From: Sinohyriopsis cumingii
Lineage: Eukaryota; Mollusca; Bivalvia; Unionida; Unionidae
Assembly (NCBI GenBank): GCA_028554795.2
Contig: CM068839.1
Coordinates: 87,131,540 to 87,195,539 of the forward strand
DNA length: 64,000 bases
Direction of reading: 5' to 3'
Of the stretch, positions 1-7,906 are shown in pieces (positions within the stretch are counted from its first letter, which is position 1; the number at the start of each line of letters is the position of its first letter). The notes below the pieces were generated by a model. The model was not told the origin of the DNA, made no database searches, and was given only the letters and a program-made list of their open reading frames with translations. A program made the translations under genes and the position numbers.

Positions 1-432
1 TCGCTGCGTTAGATAAATCACATCTGTGTTTTTGTGTCTGCCTCTGAAAAATATCCTAGCAGGATTTGATTGTTTATCCAACATAACATCATCATACACA
101 ACTAAATTATTAATAAATCCATCAATATCATCAATACTTGGCGCTTCATTAATGTCAGTTATAAATTCAACAACATCATCGCCGTTTTCATTTAACGATT
201 TTGCGCTTTCATTAAAATCTTTTAACACTTCGTAGCATCGTTGATCGTCTACACTTGGCGCTACCAAATACAACTTGTCCCACTTCATCCACTTAATTAT
301 TAAATTAAGTAACAACTGCGTCTTACCACTTCCAGATGGGCCAATTATAATCATACGAACAGAATTTGGTAGCGCTGCGTGATGCTTAACTGGTTCTCGT
401 TTCCTTGTAGCAGAAAAGTCAGTGATCTCCAT
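1..432 (-). CDS. A32/FtsK-HerA-type genome packaging ATPase, C-terminus cut off by the window edge
   Basis: ATP-driven motor that in this family pumps viral DNA into the capsid. The frame opens at ATG (432-430) and runs 144 codons to the window edge without a stop. Visible are a Walker A loop GPSGSGKT at residues 31-38, a Walker B strand LVVYDDVM at 110-117, and a segment FFRGRHKNTDVIYLTQ at 128-143 typical of A32-like ATPases, ending in the sensor glutamine. The polar N-terminal 25 residues are normal for the family. Typical length is about 200-260 aa, so the last third is missing only because of the window limit. It is divergent from the zinc-ribbon gene with only 20 bp between start codons, which suggests a shared promoter. 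The visible part has no break. Confidence 0.93.
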   Translation of the reverse strand, partial: MEITDFSATRKREPVKHHAALPNSVRMIIIGPSGSGKTQLLLNLIIKWMKWDKLYLVAPSVDDQRCYEVLKDFNESAKSLNENGDDVVEFITDINEAPSIDDIDGFINNLVVYDDVMLDKQSNPARIFFRGRHKNTDVIYLTQR

Positions 433-452
433 TAAAGTAATATACAAAGAAT
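433..452. promoter_or_regulatory. 20-bp divergent start-codon spacer
   Basis: The only DNA between the ATPase start (minus strand) and the zinc-ribbon start (plus strand). It is A/T-rich, so promoter elements for both genes must lie in it or inside the opposite gene. That it acts as a bidirectional promoter is inference from spacing. Confidence 0.3.
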
Positions 453-650
453 ATGGATTTATATTGTGTGAAATGTAGAGCACGTACTCCAACTGCAGAC
501 ATAACAACCACTACAACAAAAAATAATCGACAAGCGCTTACAGGCAAGTGTGAAAGATGCGGTACAAAGAAATTTAAATTTATCTCCAGTGGAGCGTCAA
601 AACCAAAGTCAGCGCAGAAACCAAAGCCAGCTATAAAAAAAAGGAGGTGA
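453..650 (+). CDS. Small zinc-ribbon protein (DUF5679-like)
   Basis: A 65-aa protein starting MDLYCVKCRARTPT. It has two CxxC knuckles (C5/C8 and C33/C36) separated by a Thr/Asn/Lys-rich linker, then a basic Ser/Lys/Pro tail. This matches the short zinc-ribbon proteins (DUF5679) known from large DNA viruses and Polintons; their function is unknown to me and nucleic-acid binding is a guess. The frame ends at 648-650 right after a run of eight A (635-642). The phospholipase A2 frame starts in the +1 frame at that same run, so the two could be one protein if one base is skipped or the run is one base too long. Confidence 0.75.
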   Translation: MDLYCVKCRARTPTADITTTTTKNNRQALTGKCERCGTKKFKFISSGASKPKSAQKPKPAIKKRR

Positions 651-999
651 TATTGCCGACAAGTTAGGAAAATTACCAGGAACTCCGTGGGCTAAATATC
701 CAGGAGAAAAACATCTCCCAGGATATAATTACTGTGGTCCTGGAACCCGACTTGATATCAGACTTGATGACCAAGATCAACTAAAACCAGGTGAGTATCC
801 GATAAATGCTATCGATAGCGCATGCCATGTCCATGATGTAGCTTACCGAAGTAAAGATCTGCAACAGCGCCATCTCGCGGATGTGAAATTAATTCACGCG
901 TTAAATGCCATCACTGATAAATCTTTCAAAGAAAAGTTAGCTAGCTTGTTAATAAAATCTGCGATGAAATCTAAGCTTGTATTAGGCGCTGGTAATTAA
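637..999 (+). CDS. Parvovirus-type phospholipase A2 domain, no ATG of its own
   Basis: Open from 637 to the TAA at 997-999 (120 codons). It contains the calcium-loop signature YNYCGPGT (724-747) and the catalytic His-Asp pair in CHVHDVAY (His 832-834, Asp 835-837), followed by an amphipathic C-terminal helix. This is the PLA2 fold found in parvovirus VP1 and in adintovirus/Polinton genomes, where it hydrolyses phospholipids to breach the endosomal membrane during entry. No ATG lies in frame before the active site; the frame begins just after an in-frame TAA at 634-636. Expression therefore needs a frameshift from the zinc-ribbon frame at the A8 run, a non-ATG start, or a correction of the run length. 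Only 5 bp separate it from the integrase start. Confidence 0.85.
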   Translation, partial: KKGGDIADKLGKLPGTPWAKYPGEKHLPGYNYCGPGTRLDIRLDDQDQLKPGEYPINAIDSACHVHDVAYRSKDLQQRHLADVKLIHALNAITDKSFKEKLASLLIKSAMKSKLVLGAGN

Positions 1000-1004
1000 T
1001 TATA

Positions 1005-1947
1005 ATGGAGTCGATTTATTATTCCCCAAGAGGATACTGGAGAGGTAGCGCAGCAGTCGGCAAGCTCGCCAGTGCAGCAAAAGTCACACGTAATACTGCT
1101 AAAAATTGGTTATCCAAACAGGCAAAATGGCAAATTTACCAACCACCGCCTAAACAAATTCACTTTGCATATTTTGATGTTAGTGTGCCAAATGAAGTTC
1201 ATCAAGCTGATATATTATTTCTGCCACATGATACCATTCGTCGCCGAACATACAAGTACGCGTTAACTGTAAGTAGATACAAAGATGCGGAACCGTTAGC
1301 GACTAAAACAGCATCCGAGGTTGCTTCTGCGTTTGAACGAATTTATCAACGAGGTGGTCTACGATGGCCAAATCTATTACAAGTTGATCCTGGCAAAGAA
1401 TTTCAAGGCGCAGTATCATCACTGATGAAGCGACATAATGTCGCCATCAGGCGAGGACATACTGCAATTCATCGTGATCAGGCAATTGTTGAGCGATTTA
1501 ATCGAACACTTGCTGAGCGGTTATTTGGATATCAATACGCGAAGGAATTCATTCAGGACAAGAGATCGCGCGAATGGGTTGCAAGATTACCAAGTGTGAT
1601 AGCTGCATTAAATAATGAAATAACTCGAACAACCAACATGAAACCTGCCATCGCGGTCACTAAAAGACATATACCTGTACAACGGCGTGGTTTCTCAGCA
1701 CAGCCAATACTGGGTAATGTCACTGTGAGATATTTATATGAACCAGGTGAACCTGAAGGTGGTAAAAAAAAGAGCGACTGATCCTATCTGGAGTATTACC
1801 GCACACAAGATATCTAACATAACTAGATCCACTGGTAGACCAGCAATCTACAGGCTGGATTCAACTGCTCCTCAACGTAGATTCACACGTGAGCAATTAC
1901 AAGTAATTCCCGAGGACACACAATTACCACCCCGATCACTTAAATAG
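1005..1947 (+). CDS. Retroviral-type (rve) integrase of Polinton kind, frame broken at an A8 run
   Basis: DDE recombinase that inserts the element into host DNA. The first frame (ATG 1005 to TGA 1781, 258 aa) has the catalytic triad D69 (QADILFLP), D128 (LQVDPGKEFQ) and E163 (AIVERFNRTL), after an N-terminal region that reads like a helix-turn-helix (about 16-45). The C-terminal domain continues in the +1 frame from about 1765 to the TAG at 1945-1947. There the motif ATDPIWS begins a chromo-like domain ending in QVIPEDTQLPP, as in other Polinton integrases. The switch lies on eight A at 1764-1771; removal of one A would unite the frames. The gene ends tail to tail with the HNH nuclease frame, overlapping by 8 bp. 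Confidence 0.92.
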
Positions 1948-2199
1948 CACCCAAGGCGCTGGCGCCTCTACTTCGATTACACTCAAGACAGGTCAGCATC
2001 ACATTTTGTCGTGTATGACCAAGATTGTTATCTTTTCTATCTACGGTGAATTGTTTTGGGTGTTTACTCGAATACTGCCACAACATTATACAATTACAGC
2101 TCGCACAGTGATTATTCTGCTGCTGTTTCAGTGTCATGATAAATTCAACATCAAGGTCGAAATCGCGATTATTTTTTTTGTCACTCTGTTTGTAACCGG
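1940..2199 (-). CDS. HNH nuclease domain, probable C-terminal end of the polymerase-helicase protein
   Basis: From the ATG at 2137 the frame encodes 65 aa with two zinc knuckles (C11/C14 and C50/C53) around an HNH core: FTVDRKDNNLGHTRQNV with D33, H41 and N45. This resembles the compact HNH/endonuclease VII-like domain. Upstream of the ATG the same frame stays open through polar residues to the run of ten A (plus-strand T 2203-2212) that ends the polymerase-helicase frame. A -1 shift there, or one extra A, would make the nuclease the C-terminus of that protein. I infer fusion because the segment between the run and the ATG is open and has no promoter-like gap. A stand-alone small nuclease is the alternative. 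Confidence 0.72.
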
Positions 2200-3894
2200 C
2201 TATTTTTTTTTTATTATGTCACTGTTGTTTTCATTATTATCAGCTATTGACTCTTCCAAGACAATTCTTCGCAGTTGAGATATTCTTCTGACTCTGGACA
2301 CAGCCAAGTAAACTAAATTTGACCACTCGATTCGATCATCAACGATCCAGACAGTTGTATCACTGATAGTTAGTCCTTGAGATGAATGTATCGTCATTGC
2401 GTATCCTAGCGTCCACGGGGATTTATTCATGCGCAGTGCGTCTTTGACAGCATTAATATCAACTAGCACAATATCATTCAATACTAAATTCTGTTTCCTT
2501 GACTCTGTCCCAGGAATATCAACATCTATATTCTGTAACCGCGTATCAGCTGGTCTATAACACAGCGGCGTTGGCAACATTGGGAATTTTTCTTGTTGTA
2601 ATTGAAATAACTGCTGTTGAAGTGTGTCTCTGACTATCTTTCTACTTGCCACTATCAAATCGTCTGGTTTCCACGTTTTCCAAAAGTCGCTCATTGAAGC
2701 TTCAGGAATCATCTCGCGCATAATTTCGCATTGAATTTTATTCGGTTGTAATCTGATTAATGTTTTAAATTCCTTCAACGTTGCATCAAGTGCTCTATGA
2801 TCATCAGACACTTCTTCATAATAATCAACAAAATCTTTTAACCACAAATGCGGAGATGGACCAACAAAAGGTGGTGGCTGACCATGATTGCCACACATTA
2901 TCACAGCTGTATTTTTTGTTAGCAGCCAATCAAGGAACAATTTTAATATATCTAACGACACTGTGCATATCTCATCCCAAATTATTTTCCCAGGAATGTA
3001 TTTTGTTTCCATTCGATCTGGAGTCCACACACCGCCGCTGTATTTGAAAAAGCTGTGATAAGTACAAGAATTGACTCCTCGTTGTTTCATCTCCCTGGCG
3101 AATCTGTGTGTAGGTGTTAGCACAATCATATTCGATTTTCCACGAAATAATTCAATCGCTCGAGTTGTCTTACCAGACCCATCCGGTCCGTTCAAATAAA
3201 CGGTTTTGTGTCTGGTGATTGGATCATACACAGATGGTGCATTCGACATTTCTGATAATTCTGATTTGCAATAATCATCCTTAATTTCAACATCAGCGGA
3301 TTCACAGTATCCACGTAACATTTCCTTTTTTATTCTCCACGAACTCCATGATTCATCATTGCTTGTAAAACGAGCCAGTGATTCTGAATATCTTTTACTG
3401 ATATAAAATGAATCCGTTGCAACTCTAACTGCAGTGTCAGGAAATCGATTTATCATTGATAGCAAGTTTATAGAAACATAAGCCAGCATTGAAGATCTTA
3501 AATGTGTGTATTGAGGTGATTCTCCATTAATATAACTTACAATTGTGCCTAACTTTTTCCCGTCGGACAAGAGCGCGTCCTCCCGATTACAAAATATATT
3601 TCTCTCAGCGGCATCAGCAATTATAAAATTTAATTCAGCGTCATCGATAATCAATCGTGAGTGATGTAGTTTATGATCATATGCGCCACCTTGAGTAAAT
3701 TTACCGATTATTCTTCTCCCGAGATCCTTTGCTGTTTTTTCACTATTGCTGAGTTTAATCTTAAGAACTTTAGGAGCCTCACCGACAATGACATCCATGG
3801 GAGTATTTGGACTCTCTCGTGCATACTCTTCAGTGACTTCATCGAGACTGATACGCTCCGGTGTTGGTAACCAAACTAAAGTCTGCGGTCGATA
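2200..3894 (-). CDS. Family B DNA polymerase C-terminal part continuous with an SF1 helicase
   Basis: One open frame: residues counted from the ATG at 3798, though it stays open back to 3894. Residues 1-135 are polymerase: a region ending QYTHLRSS and then VRVATDS (124-130), the palm motif C in place of the usual YxDTDS. Residues 195-515 form an SF1 helicase: Walker A GPDGSGKT (204-211), DE-box IIWDE (272-276), motif III-like CGNHGQPPP (302-310), motif V TIHSSQG (469-475) and motif VI AVSR (499-502), closest to Pif1/RecD-type helicases. The polymerase would copy the element, by protein priming as usual in Polintons; the helicase could unwind template. Most Polintons I know lack an attached helicase. 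The frame upstream of 3895 is the same one but carries a TAA at 3895-3897. Confidence 0.88.
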   Translation of the reverse strand, partial: YRPQTLVWLPTPERISLDEVTEEYARESPNTPMDVIVGEAPKVLKIKLSNSEKTAKDLGRRIIGKFTQGGAYDHKLHHSRLIIDDAELNFIIADAAERNIFCNREDALLSDGKKLGTIVSYINGESPQYTHLRSSMLAYVSINLLSMINRFPDTAVRVATDSFYISKRYSESLARFTSNDESWSSWRIKKEMLRGYCESADVEIKDDYCKSELSEMSNAPSVYDPITRHKTVYLNGPDGSGKTTRAIELFRGKSNMIVLTPTHRFAREMKQRGVNSCTYHSFFKYSGGVWTPDRMETKYIPGKIIWDEICTVSLDILKLFLDWLLTKNTAVIMCGNHGQPPPFVGPSPHLWLKDFVDYYEEVSDDHRALDATLKEFKTLIRLQPNKIQCEIMREMIPEASMSDFWKTWKPDDLIVASRKIVRDTLQQQLFQLQQEKFPMLPTPLCYRPADTRLQNIDVDIPGTESRKQNLVLNDIVLVDINAVKDALRMNKSPWTLGYAMTIHSSQGLTISDTTVWIVDDRIEWSNLVYLAVSRVRRISQLRRIVLEESIADNNENNSDIIKKK

Positions 3895-4852
3895 TTATAT
3901 GACTGCTTCACTGACAGTCAACGATACCAGTATTCGGCTGTCACGCATATATCGCGATAACACTATTGGTACCCAACGCTTTTCACTAAAGTGCCTGCCA
4001 AACCAAACATAACAGCATGGATGAAGTTTTTCAGCAAATTCAAACGAAGTCAGAAGAGCAAATCCTGTCAGGGAAAATTCGGGTAAAGGACCATTTATAG
4101 CAACTCGTGTCATGGAGTTCGTGGGATGTCCAAATCTTTTAAAGTATTCGTTACACTCTCCCATTCCGAGAAAGCTTCCCGGATAACACGCAATCATATC
4201 CACGGAAATCATCTCGCTGTGGTCATACTTAGTATTCCACAAACCACCGTGTCCATACTCGAGACAACTCAATTGTATATCCTCGAGAAACTCACTTCGT
4301 GTTGGTCTCCACGAATTTCTTTCTCTGGCGGTGTGAGCGGCAACACTCGGAACTGTAAGACATTAGTTAATAACTGCTCAGTGTTTTCTGAATATTTTTC
4401 TGCGAGTTTTTTCATTTGTTGTTGCAGAGATTCCGGCCGGTATAATTCACCGTTAGATCTTACAAATTGATCATACTCGCCATCTTCGGAGCTTTTAAAC
4501 AACACATCGACACAGGGTCGTTTTTGCTTATTTGTTTAATAAAATCAAATATATTTCCCGAATAATATTTCACAACACGATCCCGCGGAAATATCGTAAC
4601 TGCGTTAGTCCAAGCATGAGCATTATGATCAATGATATTTATTGGAGCTCCGTTCCGATTATATTTCGATTTGTATAATACTTCTTCTGTTATCGTTGTT
4701 ACGGTTATGGGAAATCTAAGTGCTTTTTCTAGCTCGGCGACATCGTTTATTGACGCTCCTGTGTCCTTGACCTTTTCAGCCCACGCTGCTATCTTGGAAC
4801 GTCTTAAATCAGTTAGACCGTTTCCGCGCATCGCATTTTTGAAATGTTCCAT
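3895..4852 (-). pseudogene. Family B DNA polymerase N-terminal and palm part, interrupted
   Basis: Starts at ATG 4852-4850. Three overlapping frames carry one protein: 4852-~4500, ~4505-~4315, and ~4315-3895. The last contains SVDMIACYPG, the palm motif A (DxxSLYPS type), and continues in the same frame into the polymerase-helicase after a TAA at 3895-3897. The frame switches lie near TGTTGTTTAAAA (about 4495-4505) and GAAAGAAA (about 4312-4325). I see no clear 3'-5' exonuclease motifs, and the polymerase part is only about 530 aa, short for Polintons, so the exonuclease may be lost or very divergent. Two frameshifts plus a stop indicate decay, unless the assembly is faulty. Confidence 0.8.
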
Positions 4853-4963
4853 TACTCATTCGGCTACACAATTCAGCCTTGACAATCTCATTGGGGTAAG
4901 TTTATTGATTTTTGGTTTTTTTATTGGATAGATTCCATAAATGACCGCGGTCACAGGATACGC

Positions 4964-5413
4964 TCAAGCGTAATATGGTTTATCAATACCAGTCAGCATT
5001 CCTGATTTGGAATCTTTACTTAACAGAACGGTTTTTCCATTAGCAAGGACAGGGTCATTTTTGTCACGGATAATCCACGTATCGGAATCTGCTTGCACAA
5101 TAAATTTTATTCGGAAAATATATTTCTGACTACCTTGATGAATATCAAGGTAATCAATAATTGTTTTCGCTCGTGCATCATTCATTGTAGCATCAATGAC
5201 TTCGTCAACATTGACTCTGTCAATGTCGCGTATGATTTTAAATGTGGACCATACGTGAGATGCACCGTCGTTACGAAATTCTTTTTTGGCATTCCTGATA
5301 ATATCAAACAGATCAGTCAGGGCCCGTCTCCGCGAGTTAGGGGTTAGTCTGTCAAGATCGAATCTGGAAGCTTTCCCGGTGCCAATGGCAGATAATCTTT
5401 CAAACTCCTCCAT
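4964..5413 (-). CDS. Unrecognised 149-aa Polinton protein upstream of the polymerase
   Basis: I chose the ATG at 5413-5411 (MEEFERLSAIGTG) because upstream codons lack another ATG and the region before it is A/T-rich with TATATAAT-like sequence. The protein is soluble and mixed charged, with no membrane segment. It has an Arg-rich stretch (TPNSRRRALTD) and a beta-rich second half (KYIFRIKFIVQAD, DTWIIRDKN). It is in the same frame as the polymerase but separated by 112 bp and two stops. Its place directly before the polymerase suggests a replication role, for example a terminal protein or a polymerase N-terminal module. That is inference only; I do not recognise the family. Confidence 0.6.
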   Translation of the reverse strand: MEEFERLSAIGTGKASRFDLDRLTPNSRRRALTDLFDIIRNAKKEFRNDGASHVWSTFKIIRDIDRVNVDEVIDATMNDARAKTIIDYLDIHQGSQKYIFRIKFIVQADSDTWIIRDKNDPVLANGKTVLLSKDSKSGMLTGIDKPYYA

Positions 5414-5763
5414 ATTATATTTAAGACAAACATTTAAATAAGAAATATTATATATAATGAATAAAAGCAAGTGGCTTCAAGTTGGGTCCGTAATTCCTTG
5501 TAATAAATTCTGCAGAAAAGAATTCTGCGGAACCATTCCCAAAGCGTCCGAAGGGGAAGTTTAGGGCCAATACCGTGTCTGCGATGTGGTGATGGGGTCA
5601 GGGGTAAAAAACACAGTTATGTGCAAGTTTCGGAGGAAAGAGATACCGTGAACTTAAGCGATATTATAACAAAAAAATAACGACGTTGCGCTAAAATGCG
5701 AGCGCGATTATATAACTAAGTTTTCAGACAAATTATAGATTAGACAAATATATTATTATATAA

Positions 5764-6246
5764 ATGAGCCAAGAATTTGTCCCACATCCTATCATTGAAA
5801 ATTACGAAGCGAATAGTGATGGAATAGTCAGAAATTATAGGCGGAAAAAACCAGTTGGTGTTGTTACTAATGCTGGTTATCTTAGATTTACTGTTGGAAA
5901 GAAACATTATCACAATCATCGATTTGTGTTCGAGTGTTTCTTTGGAGAGATCAAAGACGATCTTGTAGTTGATCATATTAACAACAATAAACTTGATAAT
6001 TCTCTTCAAAATTTACAAGCTATCACACAACGCCAAAATGTTGTACGTGGGAATGCTGGGGGGAAAAGAGAGTCTGGGGCAGTTGTATCCATAAACTTGG
6101 ATACAAATGAAGAAATAATATTTCAATCGATGAACTCAGCTGGCAAATATTTTGATATTTGTGAACCCTCAGTACGAAAAGTCGCAGAAAAATATACAAA
6201 TCCGCCATCTCAAAAAAATATAATAAACAAAACAGTTTTTTTATGA
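5764..6246 (+). CDS. NUMOD4-HNH-NUMOD1 homing-type endonuclease
   Basis: A 160-aa intact frame from ATG 5764, preceded by the A/T-rich TATTATATAA. Residues about 9-45 form a NUMOD4-like segment (ENYEANSDGIVRNYRRKKP). Residues about 50-88 form the HNH_3 core: NHRFVFECFFGEI, then VVDHINNNKLDNSLQNL with His 71 and Asn 79/83. Residues about 105-145 (VVSINLDTNEEIIFQSMNSAGK) form a NUMOD1 helix-turn-helix DNA-binding module. Such free-standing enzymes cut DNA to spread themselves and are common in phages and giant viruses. It sits alone, reading opposite to the polymerase block, and the gene looks undamaged, unlike its neighbours. Confidence 0.9.
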   Translation: MSQEFVPHPIIENYEANSDGIVRNYRRKKPVGVVTNAGYLRFTVGKKHYHNHRFVFECFFGEIKDDLVVDHINNNKLDNSLQNLQAITQRQNVVRGNAGGKRESGAVVSINLDTNEEIIFQSMNSAGKYFDICEPSVRKVAEKYTNPPSQKNIINKTVFL

Positions 6247-6554
6247 TTGTTAGAAATCCTGAATTTTTTAATGTAAAAAAGGGAGATAACTCCGTTAAGC
6301 ATATCTCATGCAATTAGTTTCCTCTCCCTTGTCAAAGTGATTGCGCAACACTCCCTGAGATTGTGCAATACCCAGAGCGGTATACAATTATGTTTTTTTT
6401 TAACTATGACACTTCCGCGTTTACAAGTACAAGTATTTTTCAAATTCAGAATTTAAATTCAGTTCAGAACTTGTTAACGATATATACTACAAACGGGTAA
6501 ACGGTTCTCCGTGTTACCTATACGATCACAACACGGTCTCCAATTACTTCCCCT

Positions 6555-6575
6555 TTGACTTCATCAAGGTGACTT
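6555..6575 (+). repeat. Left arm of a perfect 21-bp inverted repeat
   Basis: This segment, with core GACTTCATCAAGGTGAC (6557-6573), is found exactly inverted at 7766-7786, 1.2 kb away. The pair brackets the gene-poor island and the 7367-7756 gene. It may be a pair of transposon ends, a recombination product or a regulatory site. Confidence 0.8.
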
Positions 6576-6954
6576 TATCAAAAACTGTAAATGCGGGCGG
6601 GTGTACAATAAATAATATTTTTTTTCACCGATAAATCTTTATTTTATTACATTTGTTCGGTTTTATGGTTCATCTGTATTTTTTCTGCGATTATATTTAA
6701 GAAAACAAATACAAAAAACCGAGTGAGCTATTTTTGAACTTCCAAGTATCAGTCGGTTTATATACTAAAGCGTCCGAATTATGTACGGGGTTTCGAAACC
6801 CAACAAAGTTGCACAACTTTCCGCGTTATCACCCTGACGGAATGACATTTTGCACTCCGCGGGATTGATTTTGGGGGAGGGTATGTAACTTTGTTGAGCG
6901 TAGAATATAACTCCGTATCTGTCTGTGCCGTCCTTAGCTACTATATATCCTACT

Positions 6955-7120
6955 GTAAATACGTGTAAATACTATGTCCTACTGTAAGCTTGCTAAGATG
7001 CGGTGGCACTTTAGAAGCTTTTCAAATGTAAATACATGTAAATACAATGTCCTACTGTAAGCTTGACAAGATGCGGTGGCACTTTAGAAGCTTTACAAAT
7101 GTAAATACATGTAAATACTA
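6955..7120 (+). repeat. 73-bp tandem repeat, about 2.2 copies
   Basis: Copies begin at 6955, 7028 and 7101 (last one partial). Each starts with GTAAATAC-TGTAAATAC and includes GATGCGGTGGCACTTTAGA. Copies one and two differ at only a few positions, so the expansion is recent compared with the decay of the element. Confidence 0.9.
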
Positions 7121-7366
7121 TATGTTGAACTGTCCCTATATGAACCTGCTAGCATGTCAATTGGGTAAGTTAGAGGTTCAACACGGGGAATGTCTCGTCT
7201 TTCGCAAACACACCCTCTGGGCTCTCTAGACTTATTTGACAGGTTAGGGGCTCACATGGGGGTTGTGTTTCCGCTTCTGAGTTTGGTAGCCTATCATTTG
7301 ATAAGCTAGAGACTCAAGGAGATGTGGTATCAATTTTTTTTCTTTTAAATATATAATATTATATAT

Positions 7367-7756
7367 ATGAATTACGAGAATATCAATGATGTGATTGTTG
7401 CTATTAACAAATTAGAAGAGCGCGGATTTAATATATCACTAAATCCTGAAACAATTATGTCTGATTTTGAATCACTACATGAAGCTAAATGCGCAGGGCG
7501 TTATATTCTTCCTGCTCAGTATCGATTTATAAAAAGAATTCAGAACAATTTGTTTAAATCGCTGGCTACAGTAGAAGAAGCACAAATAAATGAATTTGTT
7601 TCATTGTCTCGTGCAATTGAAAAAATTAGGTTGGAATTAGCTCAAGAGTATGAAACAAAAAAGATAATAAATACTCGTGTGAGAGGATTAAAGAATTGTA
7701 TGTCCGCTGACGAAGTCAAGGATGATGAAGTCATGGAAGTAAATACCTCACCTTGA
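7367..7756 (+). CDS. Unrecognised 129-aa helical protein of the Polinton
   Basis: Intact from ATG 7367, preceded directly by the A/T-rich AATATTATATAT. The protein is predicted largely helical and charged, with heptad-like leucines (INKLEERGFNIS, LSRAIEKIRLELAQEY), no membrane segment and an acidic tail (DEVKDDEVMEV). No domain recognised. It is the only rightward gene between the island and the leftward virion block, and its 3' end converges on the penton-like gene. Its coding end carries GATGAAGTCA copies related to the 21-bp inverted repeat just beyond it. Confidence 0.6.
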   Translation: MNYENINDVIVAINKLEERGFNISLNPETIMSDFESLHEAKCAGRYILPAQYRFIKRIQNNLFKSLATVEEAQINEFVSLSRAIEKIRLELAQEYETKKIINTRVRGLKNCMSADEVKDDEVMEVNTSP

Positions 7757-7765
7757 TTTACTTAG

Positions 7766-7786
7766 AAGTCACCTTGATGAAGTCAA
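7766..7786 (-). repeat. Right arm of the 21-bp inverted repeat
   Basis: Exact inverted copy of 6555-6575, with core GTCACCTTGATGAAGTC at 7768-7784. It lies 10 bp past the stop codon of the 129-aa gene. Confidence 0.8.
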
Positions 7787-7906
7787 GTACTTGGAAATGA
7801 AATTGAAAGTAAAAAAAGTATATCACTTTTTTTTACTTGCATCAGTCCGAGTTAGATAATATTTCCCTTAGTCGGTGGGGTTTAATGCTTTTTACTAAAT
7901 TCGCAT

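Larger units (their letters stand above)
6247..7366. other. Gene-poor island of the Polinton with palindromes and repeats
   Basis: No convincing gene in 1.1 kb. It holds a perfect 14-bp palindrome GGGTTTCGAAACCC at 6788-6801, a 7-bp hairpin AAAGTTG/CAACTTT at 6805-6820, and CAACAAAGTT (6801-6810) repeated inverted at 6887-6896. There is also a CCGTGTT/AACACGG pair at 6509-6536, a 73-bp tandem repeat (6955-7120), and three degenerate copies of a 60-75-bp unit starting near 7157, 7232 and 7294. A role as origin or regulatory centre is inference. A 60-aa frame at 7047-7229 lies inside the repeats and is not a gene. Confidence 0.6.

Noticed and set aside
26..235. Plus-strand open frame of 69 codons
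   Set aside because: It is the shadow of the packaging ATPase, which runs through this region on the minus strand with clear Walker motifs.
641..649. AAGGAGGTG resembles a bacterial ribosome binding site before the PLA2 frame
   Set aside because: The context is a eukaryotic element; the resemblance comes from a Lys/Arg-coding A/G stretch.
787..800. GTGAGTAT looks like a splice donor inside the PLA2 frame
   Set aside because: The PLA2 reading continues without interruption through it to the catalytic motif.
1005..1947. Integrase as sign of a retrovirus
   Set aside because: No gag, RT or LTR nearby; the neighbours (packaging ATPase, polymerase, capsid) and the C-terminal domain are those of a Polinton.
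3746..4012. Plus-strand frames over the polymerase region
   Set aside because: Shadows of the minus-strand polymerase, which has recognisable motifs.
7047..7229. 60-codon frame
   Set aside because: It lies within the 73-bp tandem repeat and degenerate repeats, with no coding-like pattern.
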